Assembly: GCA_030431485.1 (NCBI GenBank)
Contig: JAUIIR010000006.1
Coordinates: 1 to 64,000 of the forward strand
Reading direction: 5' to 3'
DNA from: Alphaproteobacteria bacterium
GTDB lineage: Bacteria > Pseudomonadota > Alphaproteobacteria > Rhodobacterales > Rhodobacteraceae
DNA length: 64,000 nt
The first letter of the stretch is position 1. Each line of letters begins with the position of its first letter. A program made the position numbers and the translations under genes. Of the stretch, positions 35,007-44,751 are shown in pieces. The notes beneath the pieces are model-generated. The model was not told where the DNA came from. It worked only from the letters and a program-made list of their open reading frames with translations, and ran no database searches.

Positions 35007-35918
35007 CTATCCAGATCGCCCGAAATTCGGAGCCGCCGTGTCCTGACCCGCTTCAATGATACCACGTCGGATGGCTCGTGTGCGGGTAAAATAGTCATGC
35101 AGGAACGGGCCATCGCCCTGTCGGATCGCGCGCTGCAGCGCGAACAGTTCTTCGGTGAAGCGACCAAGAATTTCCAGAGTAGCATCCTTGTTCGTGAGAA
35201 AAACGTCCCGCCACATAGTGGGGTCTGACGCCGCAATGCGGGTGAAATCGCGGAAACCTGCGGCCGAGTATTTTATGACCTCACTGTCCGTAACGCGCCG
35301 CAGATCATCTGCAACTCCGACCATTGTGTATGCGATAAGGTGCGGACAATGTGAGGTGACGGCGAGCACGAGGTCGTGGTGTTCCGGCTCCATGATATCC
35401 ACATTGGAGCCCAGCGCCCTCCAAAAACGGGATAACGTATCAATGGCCTGTTGGTCGCTTCCCTCGGCGGGGACAAGCAAACACCACCGATTGTCGAAAA
35501 GCGTCGCAAAGCCGGATTCCGGACCAGAGTGTTCCGTGCCCGCAAGCGGGTGCGCGGGTACAAAATGCACGCCATCTGGAATGTGAGGCGCGACATCGTG
35601 GATCACCTGCGCTTTGACCGATCCAACATCCGTCACCGTTGCACCCTGCTTGAGATGTGGAGCAATATCTTTGGCCAAAGGCCCCATAACGCCAACCGGT
35701 ACCGCAAGGACGACGAGGTCGGCATCTTTTACGGCGTCAATCAACGTGTCGCAGACGGTATCGCATAGGCCGATCCGTCGTGCTGTTTCACGCGTTTCCG
35801 CGCTGCGGGCATAGCCCGTAACATGCCCAGCCAATCCGCCGCGTTGCATTGACCAGAACATCGACGATGCGATCAATCCCAAACCGATCAGGGCAACTCG
35901 GTCATAGATTTCGGTCAT
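35007..35918 (-). CDS. tyrA: Prephenate/arogenate dehydrogenase
   Basis: A 303-residue NAD(P)-dependent enzyme that makes the tyrosine precursor. The Rossmann motif [14 protein letters not shown] is at residue 10, and the catalytic-site stretch [17 protein letters not shown] is conserved with the substrate-contact motif [15 protein letters not shown]-like block (here [15 protein letters not shown]). It overlaps hisC by four bases; hisC-tyrA is a common pairing because HisC-type aminotransferases also serve phenylalanine and tyrosine synthesis. Downstream lies the extensin-like gene. Confidence 0.94.
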   Translation of the reverse strand: MTEIYDRVALIGLGLIASSMFWSMQRGGLAGHVTGYARSAETRETARRIGLCDTVCDTLIDAVKDADLVVLAVPVGVMGPLAKDIAPHLKQGATVTDVGSVKAQVIHDVAPHIPDGVHFVPAHPLAGTEHSGPESGFATLFDNRWCLLVPAEGSDQQAIDTLSRFWRALGSNVDIMEPEHHDLVLAVTSHCPHLIAYTMVGVADDLRRVTDSEVIKYSAAGFRDFTRIAASDPTMWRDVFLTNKDATLEILGRFTEELFALQRAIRQGDGPFLHDYFTRTRAIRRGIIEAGQDTAAPNFGRSG

Positions 35919-37000
35919 CGCGCACCTGCCTTGAACTGGCCGACTGCGTGCGCCACGCGGCGACAGCTTGCTTCGTCTCCGACAGTGATCCGAAGTGCGT
36001 GAGGCAGGTTGTAAGAACCCACCTGACGGACAATCAGGCCCTGTTTCTGCAGGTAGAGATTGCAGGCTTCAGCCTCAGCTTCATCCGTAAAGCGGGCGAG
36101 GATAAAATTTGCCATGGATGTGTCGGATGGCACACCATGCTCTGCCAGTGCCTCGGCCAACCATGCGCGCAAGCGTGTGTTCTCCAGCCGGCATTTTTCA
36201 ACATATGCCGTGTCACGGACGGCGGCCTCGGCGGCCGCAAGCGCGGTGCCTGACAAGTTGAAGGGGCCACGAATGCGGTTGAGGACGTCAATCACCTCTT
36301 GAGGTGCATAACCCCAACCAATCCGCAAGCCGCCCAATCCGTAAATTTTCGAAAATGTCCGCGTCATGACAACGTTGTCACGCGCTCTTACGAGGCCAGC
36401 GCCACCGTCATATCCGTCGACAAATTCCGCATATGCACCATCAAGGACCAGAAGTGTTTGCGGCGGAAGGTTTTCGGCGAGCCGTTCAACCTCCGCCAAT
36501 CCGATCATTGTCCCGGTCGGATTGTTGGGATTTGCGATGAAAACCAGTTTGGTTTTGTCGGTGCACGCGGCAAGGATGGCGTCAACATCTGTGACGCGCT
36601 CGTGCTCGGGCACTTCGATCGGCGTTGCGCCAGCGGCCAAAGCACAAATCTTGTAGAGCGCAAAACCGTGCTCGGTGTGGATCACTTCATCGCCCGGCCC
36701 GGCGTAAGCTTGGCATAGAAAGGTGATGATCTCATCCGAACCGACGCCACAGATGATCTGAGCTGCATTCAACTCGTGAATCTCGGCAATCGCGGCGCGC
36801 AGAGCGGCGTGGTCTGTAGACGGATAGCGATGCAGATCCAATACAGAGCGGCGCACGGCTTCCTGAGCCGCAGCGCTTGGGCCGAACGGGTTTTCGTTCG
36901 AGCTGAGTTTCACCACGTTTGACACACCGTCGATGTGCGATTTGCCGCCGACATACAGCGCAATATCCATGATGCCGGGTTGTGGGGTGATCTTCGTCAT
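35915..37000 (-). CDS. hisC: Histidinol-phosphate aminotransferase
   Basis: A 361-residue fold type I PLP enzyme. It shows [10 protein letters not shown] early, the PLP-site motif [19 protein letters not shown] and the Schiff-base lysine in [16 protein letters not shown]. It makes histidinol phosphate and, given the tyrA partner, may also transaminate aromatic precursors. ATG 37000 follows GGAGGCTCAG. Its stop overlaps the tyrA start (ATGA). First gene of the operon. Confidence 0.94.
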   Translation of the reverse strand: MTKITPQPGIMDIALYVGGKSHIDGVSNVVKLSSNENPFGPSAAAQEAVRRSVLDLHRYPSTDHAALRAAIAEIHELNAAQIICGVGSDEIITFLCQAYAGPGDEVIHTEHGFALYKICALAAGATPIEVPEHERVTDVDAILAACTDKTKLVFIANPNNPTGTMIGLAEVERLAENLPPQTLLVLDGAYAEFVDGYDGGAGLVRARDNVVMTRTFSKIYGLGGLRIGWGYAPQEVIDVLNRIRGPFNLSGTALAAAEAAVRDTAYVEKCRLENTRLRAWLAEALAEHGVPSDTSMANFILARFTDEAEAEACNLYLQKQGLIVRQVGSYNLPHALRITVGDEASCRRVAHAVGQFKAGAR

Positions 37001-37080
37001 CTGAGCCTCCGCTATGCGACACGGTTTAGCGGCGTGGGCGCGCAAGGGAAAGCGACAAACCACCCCATTATGCGACGGGT

Positions 37081-37764
37081 TCAGCTGTGTGATGTCAAAA
37101 GGATATCTTGCAGGATCGAGTCATATAGATCGGGTGGCCCTTCATATTCCGGGCCGCGCGGGAGATTGATCACGTGCACGTCTCGCAACCCGTGCAGGTC
37201 AGGCGCGACATCTTCGGCCAGGCTAAGAAAGGAAAGCGTAGTGTCCGGCCCAAACAAATTTTTCGCGAGTTGCGTGACGCTTTCATAGTGGGGTTCGGTA
37301 AGTTTAAAGTCTGCCCACGGCGTCACGTTTTCGACCGTGTCAGGTAGGTTCGGCTGAATATTCGACCAAAACAGATGCGTCCGCCCTGCATAAGACGGCG
37401 CAAGAAACGGCGCGGCCTGATGGGTCAATTTGCTGACAAGTATGTCCTTTTGACTTGGCTCTTCAAAAGACTCTGCGATGTCCTGCTCGTGGAACAGGCA
37501 CAGCCCGGGGAGTCGTTTGTGAAACAACAGAACATCCCATTCAACGGCGTAGTCTGATTTTGCCTCAATCGCATCCTGCAGTGTTCCGGCCACGGCGTGT
37601 TGCAGAACAGCTCGAGTGCCAACCAGTGAAGTGATGTTCCAATCAAACAGCGATCTCACGAATTGTGGAGCCGTGGCTGGATGGCGGGCTTGAAAGAAAT
37701 CGAACTGGAACCGATTGATACAACTGCAACCGATTGTCAGAACGCGGGTCGGAACTTTGCCCAT
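37081..37764 (-). CDS. Putative papain-like cysteine peptidase (DUF1796-like)
   Basis: A 227-residue protein with an opening [15 protein letters not shown] and [15 protein letters not shown] that resembles DUF1796, described as putative papain-like peptidases (usual form SLGSNC and PFDW). The His candidate lies in [15 protein letters not shown], near the DYAVEWD motif. No signal peptide or membrane helix. Activity is not known for this group. It follows map after 14 bases and likely shares its message. The assignment is by motif only. Confidence 0.65.
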   Translation of the reverse strand: MGKVPTRVLTIGCSCINRFQFDFFQARHPATAPQFVRSLFDWNITSLVGTRAVLQHAVAGTLQDAIEAKSDYAVEWDVLLFHKRLPGLCLFHEQDIAESFEEPSQKDILVSKLTHQAAPFLAPSYAGRTHLFWSNIQPNLPDTVENVTPWADFKLTEPHYESVTQLAKNLFGPDTTLSFLSLAEDVAPDLHGLRDVHVINLPRGPEYEGPPDLYDSILQDILLTSHS

Positions 37765-37778
37765 GAGCCCAGCATCAA

Positions 37779-38594
37779 TCAGACGTCATATGTCGGATGG
37801 AACCGACCCGCGGGCGACGGTGTGAACACTTCACACCCGTCTGCGGTGATGCCGATCGAGTGCTCGAATTGTGCTGAAAGGGATTTGTCCCTTGTCACGG
37901 CCGTCCAATCATCTGCCAGCACTTTGGTCTCAGGGCGACCCAGATTCACCATGGGTTCGATTGTGAAGAACATGCCTTCTTCAAGCCTTGGTCCGGTTCC
38001 AGCCCGCCCGTAGTGCAGCACGTTGGGCGGCGCATGGAAGACGCGACCAAGCCCGTGCCCACAGAAATCGCGAACGACCGACATGCGATTTGCTTCAACA
38101 TAACTTTGGATTGCGTGTCCAATGTCGCCGAACGTATTGCCGGGTTTCGCGGCATCGATGCCCTTGAAAAGTGCGTCATGTGTGACCTGTATCAGGCGTT
38201 CTGCCTTTCGGCTCAGCTTGCCAGCCACATACATGCGGCTTGTGTCCCCAAACCAACCATCGACGATGACCGTCACGTCTATATTCAGGATGTCGCCATC
38301 CTTGAGCTTTTTATCGCCAGGGATGCCGTGGCAGACAACATGATTGACGCTGATGCAGCTTGCATGCTGGTAGCCCTTGTATCCGATCGTGGCCGACGTT
38401 GCTCCTGCGTCTTCGACCCGATTCCTGATAAAATCGTCCAGAGCTTCGGTGGTCTGGCCGACGAAAACATGCTCTGCCACTTCGTCCAGAATCGTGGCAG
38501 CCAGTGCCCCGGCTTTGCGCATGCCTTCAAAGTCCGCGTCGCTATGGATGCGGATACCTTCGCGCGTCATGCGGCCATCGTGATTATTGTTCAC
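37779..38594 (-). CDS. map: Methionine aminopeptidase, type I
   Basis: Removes the initiator Met from new proteins. The 271-residue enzyme has the type I metal ligands: Asp in LNIDVTVIVDGWFGDTS (two Asp), His in CGHGLGRVFH, Glu in FTIEPM and Glu in QFEHSIG. The stretch SVNHVVCHGIPGDK is the usual substrate-pocket motif. It stands 79 bases after sfsA and before the putative peptidase gene, all leftward. Confidence 0.97.
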   Translation of the reverse strand: MNNNHDGRMTREGIRIHSDADFEGMRKAGALAATILDEVAEHVFVGQTTEALDDFIRNRVEDAGATSATIGYKGYQHASCISVNHVVCHGIPGDKKLKDGDILNIDVTVIVDGWFGDTSRMYVAGKLSRKAERLIQVTHDALFKGIDAAKPGNTFGDIGHAIQSYVEANRMSVVRDFCGHGLGRVFHAPPNVLHYGRAGTGPRLEEGMFFTIEPMVNLGRPETKVLADDWTAVTRDKSLSAQFEHSIGITADGCEVFTPSPAGRFHPTYDV

Positions 38595-38673
38595 AAGGGA
38601 ACTCCACTACTGCTTTGGTGCGTTTTAGCCCCGTGCATCGGTTTTTGCCAGTGGCGCATCATTGAGGCTCGGA

Positions 38674-39378
38674 TCAGAAGCTCATTCTAAGCGGCTTACC
38701 GATCCGCACCGCCTCGGGTGTGATCTGGCAATCCAAAACCAAGGTTTCAACTCCAGCAGCGGTCGCGGCACGCCAAGCCGATGCGTAAGCTGGATCAATG
38801 TCCTGTGCCAACGTCATCCGGTCGCAATCTGTTCGTTGAACCAGATACAACATCATTGCGCGGTGCCCTTGGTCAACCATATTGGCAAGCTCTTGCAAGT
38901 GCTTTGTTCCGCGCTTGGTTACACTGTCCGGAAACTCTGCCAAGCCGGGGATGCGGCTTAGAGTGACCGACTTGACCTCGATATAAAGATCGCTCTGGCC
39001 CTCGCTTGTGATCAGAAAATCAATGCGGCTGTTTTGGCCGTAGGGCACCTCGGCATGCAGGGTGTCAAACTCTTCCAAGCCCGGCACGGAACCGGTTTCT
39101 AACGCCTGCCGCAGCATACGGTTCGGAACGGCAGTATCTACACCGGTAAAATGCCCGTTTTCGTGATCGACAAGGCGCCAGCCGTAGTTCAATTTTTTCT
39201 TCGGATCATCATTCGGCTCCAGCCAGACCCGCATGCCAGGTTCCGCCAAGCCCATCATCGACCCGGGATTGGCGCAATGTGCCGTGACGTCCTGCCCATC
39301 CTCAAGCGACACGTCCGCGAGAAAACGTTTGTATCGTCGGATCAGTGTGCCCGGGATAAGAGGGGTTTGAAAGCGCAT
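38674..39378 (-). CDS. sfsA: DNA/RNA nuclease SfsA
   Basis: A 234-residue SfsA family protein. It starts MRFQTPLIPGTLIRRYKRFL and contains the family motifs VTAHCANPGSMMGL and SRIDFLITSEG, with the nuclease-like stretch YIEVKSVTLSR (Glu, Lys). SfsA was found as a sugar-fermentation stimulator in E. coli and has since been reported as a nuclease. Divergent from the CinA-like gene with 47 bases between them. Confidence 0.94.
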   Translation of the reverse strand: MRFQTPLIPGTLIRRYKRFLADVSLEDGQDVTAHCANPGSMMGLAEPGMRVWLEPNDDPKKKLNYGWRLVDHENGHFTGVDTAVPNRMLRQALETGSVPGLEEFDTLHAEVPYGQNSRIDFLITSEGQSDLYIEVKSVTLSRIPGLAEFPDSVTKRGTKHLQELANMVDQGHRAMMLYLVQRTDCDRMTLAQDIDPAYASAWRAATAAGVETLVLDCQITPEAVRIGKPLRMSF

Positions 39379-39425
39379 GACCCCCGCCTATACCTGAGAA
39401 AAAATCGGGATCAAGGAGGCAGCGC

Positions 39426-40148
39426 ATGCCCAACCCAACCGCAGCTATGCTGGTGATCGGCGATGAAATCCTGTCCGGACGCACGCGCGACGCGAATATG
39501 CATCATCTGGCGCAAGAATTGACGAAGGTTGGCATCAACCTGCGCGAAGTGCGAATTGTCAGCGACGACCACGATGCAATTGTATCAGCGCTGAACGATC
39601 TGCGGGCCGGGCATGACACCGTGGTCACCTCTGGTGGCATTGGTCCGACCCATGACGATATCACGGCGGATTGCGTCGCGGCGGCGTTTGGCGTGACCAT
39701 TGATGTGCGCGATGATGCGGCGGCCCTATTGCAGGCGCACTACGACAGCCGCGGCATGGAGTTTAATGACGCCCGCAAGCGAATGGCGCGCATTCCAGAG
39801 GGTGCGACCCTGATCGAAAATCCGGTTTCCATCGCGCCCGGTTTTTCCATTGGCAATGTTCACGTCATGGCCGGTGTCCCATCCGTTTTCCAGGCAATGG
39901 TCGCCAGTGTGATTCCAACATTGACAGGAGGCGCGCCAATCTTGTCGCAGACCCTGCGCGTGGATCGCGGCGAGGGCGATATTGCTGCGCCTCTTGGGCA
40001 AGTGGCCGCAGAATTCCCGGACCTCTCGATTGGCTCTTATCCGTTCCAGCAGAACGGCGCATATGGGTCAAACATCGTTGTACGTGGCAGCGATGGTGCG
40101 CGCGTGGATCACGCTATCACGCGGCTTTCCGAACTGTTCCCAGCATGA
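39426..40148 (+). CDS. cinA: CinA N-terminal domain protein (molybdopterin-binding fold)
   Basis: A 240-residue protein with the MoaB/MogA-like domain typical of CinA: LVIGDEILSGRTRDANMHHL, VVTSGGIGPTHDDITADCVA and AGVPSVFQAMV. It lacks the C-terminal nicotinamide mononucleotide deamidase domain (PncC), which may be encoded elsewhere. AGGAGG before ATG 39426 is a perfect ribosome binding site. First of four genes whose ends all overlap. Confidence 0.92.
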   Translation: MPNPTAAMLVIGDEILSGRTRDANMHHLAQELTKVGINLREVRIVSDDHDAIVSALNDLRAGHDTVVTSGGIGPTHDDITADCVAAAFGVTIDVRDDAAALLQAHYDSRGMEFNDARKRMARIPEGATLIENPVSIAPGFSIGNVHVMAGVPSVFQAMVASVIPTLTGGAPILSQTLRVDRGEGDIAAPLGQVAAEFPDLSIGSYPFQQNGAYGSNIVVRGSDGARVDHAITRLSELFPA

Positions 40149-40882
40149 CCCCCACTGCTCAAGACCTGTATGCTGTGACCGAAGCGACATGGCCTCCGGC
40201 TGACCGAAGCCCTGCCGGCCCGTGGATGCTGCGAAACGGTGCCGGTGGCGGCAAGCGGGTCAGTGCTGCCACGGCCGAGGACGACTGGCGTCCTGAGGAC
40301 CTGTCAGCTGCAGAAACCGCCATGCGCATGTTGGGCCAGGATGCGCTGTTCATGATCCGAGAGGGCGAGGATGCTTTGGACTCCGCCCTTGCTGCTCGCG
40401 GGTACGAGATTGTTGATCCGGTAAATCTGTGGCTTTGCCCTATTGGCGACCTGACAGATGTTCGCGTACCCCGCGTCACGGCCTTTTCGATCTGGGAGCC
40501 GCTCGCCATTATGCGGGATATCTGGGCAGCTGGCGGCATAGGCCCGGCCCGTGTCGCCGTCATGGAGCGGGCGTCAGTGCCCAAAACCGGAATATTTGGA
40601 CGCATCACGGACAAACCTGCCGGCGCTGCATATTGCGCAATCTCAGACGAGGTTGCGATGGTGCATGCACTTGAAATCGCCAAGGCACATCGTCGAAAGG
40701 GCATGGGTGTCTGGTTGATGCGCCAGGCGGCACACTGGGCCAAAGCAAATGGCGCCGAATGGATGTCGGTTCTCTGCACGCAAGCAAACGTTGGGGCAAA
40801 CGGTCTCTACGCTTCCCTAGGAATGCAGGTTGTGGGACAGTATCACTACCGCATCTTACCCAACACAAGCGACACCGCATGA
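40145..40882 (+). CDS. GNAT-family N-acetyltransferase
   Basis: A 245-residue acetyltransferase whose C-terminal half holds the acetyl-CoA loop: ALEIAKAHRRKGMGVWLMRQ followed by NVGANGLYASLGM. The N-terminal half, from PAGPWMLRNGAGGGKRVSAA, is a degenerate second fold, seen in relatives of this type in Rhodobacterales. Substrate unknown. It overlaps cinA by four bases and the AhpD-like gene by four. Confidence 0.9.
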   Translation: MTPTAQDLYAVTEATWPPADRSPAGPWMLRNGAGGGKRVSAATAEDDWRPEDLSAAETAMRMLGQDALFMIREGEDALDSALAARGYEIVDPVNLWLCPIGDLTDVRVPRVTAFSIWEPLAIMRDIWAAGGIGPARVAVMERASVPKTGIFGRITDKPAGAAYCAISDEVAMVHALEIAKAHRRKGMGVWLMRQAAHWAKANGAEWMSVLCTQANVGANGLYASLGMQVVGQYHYRILPNTSDTA

Positions 40883-41451
40883 CCAAAGATAAACTTCCCA
40901 CGGCGCTCAACCTGCCGATGGTCGATCCTCTCCCGCCAGAGACCCAGAAATATTTCGACATCTGTCAGGACAAGCTGGGCATGATACCGAATGTGTTGCA
41001 GGCTTATGCCTTCGACATTGAAAAGCTCAACGTCTTTACCGCAATGTACAACGACCTGATGCTGGCTGATAGCGGACTCAGCAAGCTTGAGCGTGAAATG
41101 ATCGCGGTCGTGGTGAGTTCAATCAACAAGTGCTTTTACTGCCTGACGGCTCACGGAGCAGCTGTCCGTCAGTTGTCAGGAGACCCGCAGCTTGGCGAAA
41201 TGCTGGTGATGAACTGGCGCGTGGCCGACCTGCCGCACAGGCACCGTGCGATGCTGGCGTTTGCTGAAAGGATGACCAAATCCAGCGCCGAGATCGCCGA
41301 ATTCGACCGGGAAGCGTTGCGCGATGCCGGCTTCAGTGATCGTGATATTTGGGACATCGCAAACGTTGCCGGGTTCTTCAACATGACAAACCGAGTGGCC
41401 AGTGCCACCGACATGCGGCCCAATGATGAGTATCACGCGCAAGCGCGCTAG
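40879..41451 (+). CDS. AhpD-like carboxymuconolactone decarboxylase family protein
   Basis: A 190-residue peroxidase-related protein with the redox pair Cys85 and Cys88 and His92 in NKCFYCLTAHG, the CxxC-type site of AhpD and CMD proteins. Family members reduce peroxides with help from lipoyl or thioredoxin partners; the partner is unknown here. ATG 40879 overlaps the GNAT stop by four bases, which rejects an in-frame start 120 bases earlier. It overlaps the OmpA-like gene by 26 bases. Confidence 0.88.
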   Translation: MTKDKLPTALNLPMVDPLPPETQKYFDICQDKLGMIPNVLQAYAFDIEKLNVFTAMYNDLMLADSGLSKLEREMIAVVVSSINKCFYCLTAHGAAVRQLSGDPQLGEMLVMNWRVADLPHRHRAMLAFAERMTKSSAEIAEFDREALRDAGFSDRDIWDIANVAGFFNMTNRVASATDMRPNDEYHAQAR

Positions 41452-42367
41452 TTGGCTTGGGATACGATTTGCGCCGGTGTTGATCGCGTCTCATGTCGCT
41501 GCACTGGACCTCGCTTTGCCTACAAGCGCGCGGGAAACCGTGTCGCGGAGCAGCCCGGCTGACAGCTATGATTTACCCATTGGTGCCTGGGTCGAGGGCA
41601 GTGGTGTTCCCGTCGCCAGTCTCGCAGGAGAGATCAGACGTACTGCGTGGCGTATTCCCGGCGCGGGAATCACGACCGGTCAGGTCTTGGGCCCGATCCG
41701 TGAACAACTCATGTCTGATGGTTTCGACATCATCTTTGAATGTACCGCCCAAAGCTGTGGTGGCTTTGATTTCCGCTTCGGTGTCGAGGTGTTGCGCGCA
41801 CCGAATATGTATGTCGACCTATCTGACTATCGGTTTCTCTCGGCAAAATCGGCCGATGCCAGCCAGGCCCTGAGCGTGATGGTGAGTCGCGACAGCGACA
41901 CGATGTTCCTGCAGCTGATTGAGGTTGGTCCATCAGGGCGTCCAGCGGTCACGATCACACCCGCTCCGAGGGTGCGCGTTCCCGAAACGGCGGGAGACGT
42001 GGTGAGCACACTTGAAACCGTCGGGCATGTGGTCCTTGCTGATCTCGAATTTGCCAGCGGAGCTGCTGCGTTGGGCGACGGTCCGGTTCAGTCGCTTGAC
42101 GCGGTTGTGGCCTATCTCATCGCCAACCCGACACGCCAGATCACATTCGTCGGTCACACAGACGCGACAGGGTCGCTGGACGCCAATATCGCATTGTCGC
42201 GCCGCCGTGCCGAAGCCGCCAGGAGCTACGTCATCGCGCGCGGTGTATCAGAGGGACAGGTCGCTGCGGATGGTGTCGGCTTTCTCTCGCCACGCGCAAC
42301 CAACCTGACGGCTGCTGGACGAGAGTCCAATCGCCGTGTCGAGGCAGTTCTCATTTCCGTTGAATGA
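41426..42367 (+). CDS. OmpA-domain outer membrane protein
   Basis: A 313-residue secreted protein. An N-terminal signal (SWLGIRFAPVLIASHVAAL) is followed by a domain with DGFDIIFECTAQSCGGFDFR (two cysteines), like DUF4892 proteins, and a C-terminal OmpA domain, LEFASGAAALGDG to NRRVEAVLISVE, with the peptidoglycan-contact motif VGHTDATGSLDANIALSRRR. It should link the outer membrane and peptidoglycan. ATG 41423 or 41426 is the start. Last of the four-gene operon. Confidence 0.85.
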   Translation: MSITRKRASWLGIRFAPVLIASHVAALDLALPTSARETVSRSSPADSYDLPIGAWVEGSGVPVASLAGEIRRTAWRIPGAGITTGQVLGPIREQLMSDGFDIIFECTAQSCGGFDFRFGVEVLRAPNMYVDLSDYRFLSAKSADASQALSVMVSRDSDTMFLQLIEVGPSGRPAVTITPAPRVRVPETAGDVVSTLETVGHVVLADLEFASGAAALGDGPVQSLDAVVAYLIANPTRQITFVGHTDATGSLDANIALSRRRAEAARSYVIARGVSEGQVAADGVGFLSPRATNLTAAGRESNRRVEAVLISVE

Positions 42368-42393
42368 AAAGGGCCGGAGATCACGTCCGGCCC
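42367..42393 (-). terminator. Intrinsic terminator of the peroxiredoxin gene
   Basis: An 8-bp stem, GGGCCGGA (42371-42378) with TCCGGCCC (42386-42393), runs into TTTT on the minus strand. It probably serves the convergent OmpA-domain gene as well. Confidence 0.75.
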
Positions 42394-42419
42394 GTTCATC
42401 ATAGTGTCAGATCCCGTCT

Positions 42420-43073
42420 TCAGGACGGCAACTTCGCCTTCCGAAGATACGGCAGCACAGTTTCAATCTGACCGTATTTTGCGATTGCGTCTTCGTCACT
42501 GACCGCGGTTGGCACAATCACATCCTGACCAACGGTCCAGTTCGCCGGCGTCGCCACATTTTCGCGTGCGGATGTCTGCAGTGCATCAAGCGCCCGCAGA
42601 ACTTCGGCGAAGTTGCGACCGACCGTCATGGGGTAGGTCATCGACAGCTTCAGCTTCTTGTCCGGGCCGATGATGAATACCACGCGAACGGTTGCGCTGT
42701 CCGCCGGCGTGCGACCGTCGGGCAGGACATATTCCGCAGGCAGCATGTCGAACGCTTTGGCAACGGTCAGATCCTCATCAGCAATGATCGGGAAACCGGC
42801 TTTGGAACCGGAAGTCGTCTCAATATCGCCCTTCCATTTTTTATGGTCCTCAACGCCATCGACGGAAATGCCCATCACCTTGGTACCGCGCTTTTCCCAT
42901 TCATCTGCCAGCTGCGCGACCGCGCCGAATTCCGTAGTGCAAACCGGGGTGAAATCTTTCGGATGCGAAAACAGGATCGCCCAGCTGTCGCCGATCCAGT
43001 CGTGCAGTGAGATTGTACCCTGATCCGTTTCAACGGTCAGGTTCGGAATTTCATCATTGATACGCAGGCCCAT
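42420..43073 (-). CDS. 1-Cys peroxiredoxin (Prx6 type)
   Basis: A 217-residue peroxidase that reduces hydrogen peroxide and organic peroxides. The peroxidatic Cys45 lies in FTPVCTTEFG, and the long C-terminal part, with ATPANWTVGQDVIVPTAVSD, is the Prx6 type without a resolving cysteine. ATG 43073 follows GGAGGCAAAT. Alone in its unit, with its own terminator. Confidence 0.95.
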   Translation of the reverse strand: MGLRINDEIPNLTVETDQGTISLHDWIGDSWAILFSHPKDFTPVCTTEFGAVAQLADEWEKRGTKVMGISVDGVEDHKKWKGDIETTSGSKAGFPIIADEDLTVAKAFDMLPAEYVLPDGRTPADSATVRVVFIIGPDKKLKLSMTYPMTVGRNFAEVLRALDALQTSARENVATPANWTVGQDVIVPTAVSDEDAIAKYGQIETVLPYLRKAKLPS

Positions 43074-43203
43074 ATTTGCCTCCTTGTGCGAGTTGCCGGT
43101 TGGCATCAGACATAGGCAGGCATACCGCGAGTTACACCCCCTTGCGGGCTCTCATTGGGGGTGACACAGTGTCGTCTGCAACACTCTGAGGGGAGACAAT
43201 CAG

Positions 43204-44643
43204 ATGATCGAAAAACGCCAGTTTTACATCAACGGAGCATGGGTCGACCCCATTGATGCGCGCGATCATCACGTCATTGATCCGTCCACCGAAGATCCGT
43301 GCGCGGTGATTTCTCTCGGCGGGCAGGCCGACACAGACGCCGCAGTGGCCGCGGCCAAGGACGCGTTCCAGTCGTGGATGGCAACGCCTCCCGCAAAGCG
43401 CATCGCGCTGGTGGAAAAACTGCTTGAGATTTACCAGTCGCGTGGCGAGGAAATGGCGCAGGCGATGAGCCTCGAAATGGGTGCGCCCATCGACATGTCG
43501 CGCGCCAGCCAGGTTGGTGCGGGCACGTGGCACCTGCAAAACTTCATTGCCGCTGCCAAGTCGTTTGAATTCGACCGTCCGCTGAACGATCGCAGCCCGC
43601 AGGACCGCATCATATACGAAGCGGTTGGCGTGTGCGCTCTGATTACCCCCTGGAACTGGCCGATGAACCAGGTCACCCTGAAAGTCGGTGCGGCGGCAAT
43701 CGCGGGCTGCACGATGGTTTTGAAGCCGTCGGAAGAAAGCCCGCTCAACGCGATGCTTTTCGCTGAAATGATGCACGAGGCCGGTTTCCCGCCGGGCGTG
43801 TTCAACCTCGTGAATGGCGATGGCGTCGGCGTCGGCAGCCAACTGTCGGCTCATCCCGATGTGGATATGGTAAGCTTCACCGGCTCCAGCCGCGCGGGCA
43901 AACTGATCTCCAAGGCCGCCGCCGACACGCTCAAGCGCGTGCATTTGGAACTGGGTGGCAAAGGCGCGAACCTGATCTTTGCCGATGCCGATGAAAAAGC
44001 TGTCAAGCGTGGCGTGCTGCATATGATGCAGAACACCGGCCAGTCCTGTAATGCACCTTCACGTATGATGGTTGAAGCGCCGATCTACGACCGGGTTGTC
44101 GAGGAAGCGGGCGAGATCGCGTCCAAAGTCAGCGTTGGTCCGGCTTCTGCCGAAGGCCGCCATATCGGCCCGGTGGTGAACGCCACGCAATGGCAGAAAA
44201 TCCAGGACCTTATCCAGAAAGGCATCGACGAAGGCGCGCGCCTTGTTACCGGCGGCACTGGTCGCCCCGAAGGTCTGAACAAGGGCTTCTACGTGCGTCC
44301 CACGGTGTTCGCCGACGTGACCAATGACATGACCATAGCCCGCGAGGAAATCTTCGGCCCGGTCCTATCGATCATGAAGTTCGACACCGAAGAAGAGGCG
44401 GTGCAGGTCGCCAATGACACCGTCTACGGCCTGACCAACTATGTCCAAAGCCAGGATGGCGCGCGCCGCAACCGGCTGGCCCGCCAGCTTCGCTCGGGCA
44501 TGGTGGAAATGAACGGCGTTGGCCGTTCTGCAGGATCTCCATTCGGTGGCATGAAACAGTCGGGCAACGGGCGCGAAGGCGGTGTCTGGGGGATCGAGGA
44601 CTTTCTCGAAGTAAAAGCCGTCTCTGGTTGGGCTGCCGAATAA
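43204..44643 (+). CDS. Aldehyde dehydrogenase family protein
   Basis: A 479-residue NAD(P)-dependent enzyme. Catalytic residues are all there: Asn152 (TPWNWPMN), Glu249 (LELGGKGAN) and Cys282 (GQSCNAPSRM); FTGSSRAGKLIS is the cofactor loop. The aldehyde substrate cannot be told from sequence. The gene stands alone with a clear terminator and is divergent from the peroxiredoxin gene. Confidence 0.94.
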   Translation: MIEKRQFYINGAWVDPIDARDHHVIDPSTEDPCAVISLGGQADTDAAVAAAKDAFQSWMATPPAKRIALVEKLLEIYQSRGEEMAQAMSLEMGAPIDMSRASQVGAGTWHLQNFIAAAKSFEFDRPLNDRSPQDRIIYEAVGVCALITPWNWPMNQVTLKVGAAAIAGCTMVLKPSEESPLNAMLFAEMMHEAGFPPGVFNLVNGDGVGVGSQLSAHPDVDMVSFTGSSRAGKLISKAAADTLKRVHLELGGKGANLIFADADEKAVKRGVLHMMQNTGQSCNAPSRMMVEAPIYDRVVEEAGEIASKVSVGPASAEGRHIGPVVNATQWQKIQDLIQKGIDEGARLVTGGTGRPEGLNKGFYVRPTVFADVTNDMTIAREEIFGPVLSIMKFDTEEEAVQVANDTVYGLTNYVQSQDGARRNRLARQLRSGMVEMNGVGRSAGSPFGGMKQSGNGREGGVWGIEDFLEVKAVSGWAAE

Positions 44644-44655
44644 ACACGGCATAGG

Positions 44656-44690
44656 GCAGGGGGCGCAGGTCCCCTGCTTCTTCTTTTTTT
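44656..44690 (+). terminator. Intrinsic terminator of the aldehyde dehydrogenase gene
   Basis: GCAGGGG (44656-44662) pairs with CCCCTGC (44671-44677) and is followed by a pyrimidine run ending in seven T residues. Confidence 0.85.
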
Positions 44691-44751
44691 AAATATGCAA
44701 ATCTGGCAGCCGAATGCTGCGCGGGTTGGACGCGGCAGCGTCCGAAGCACC

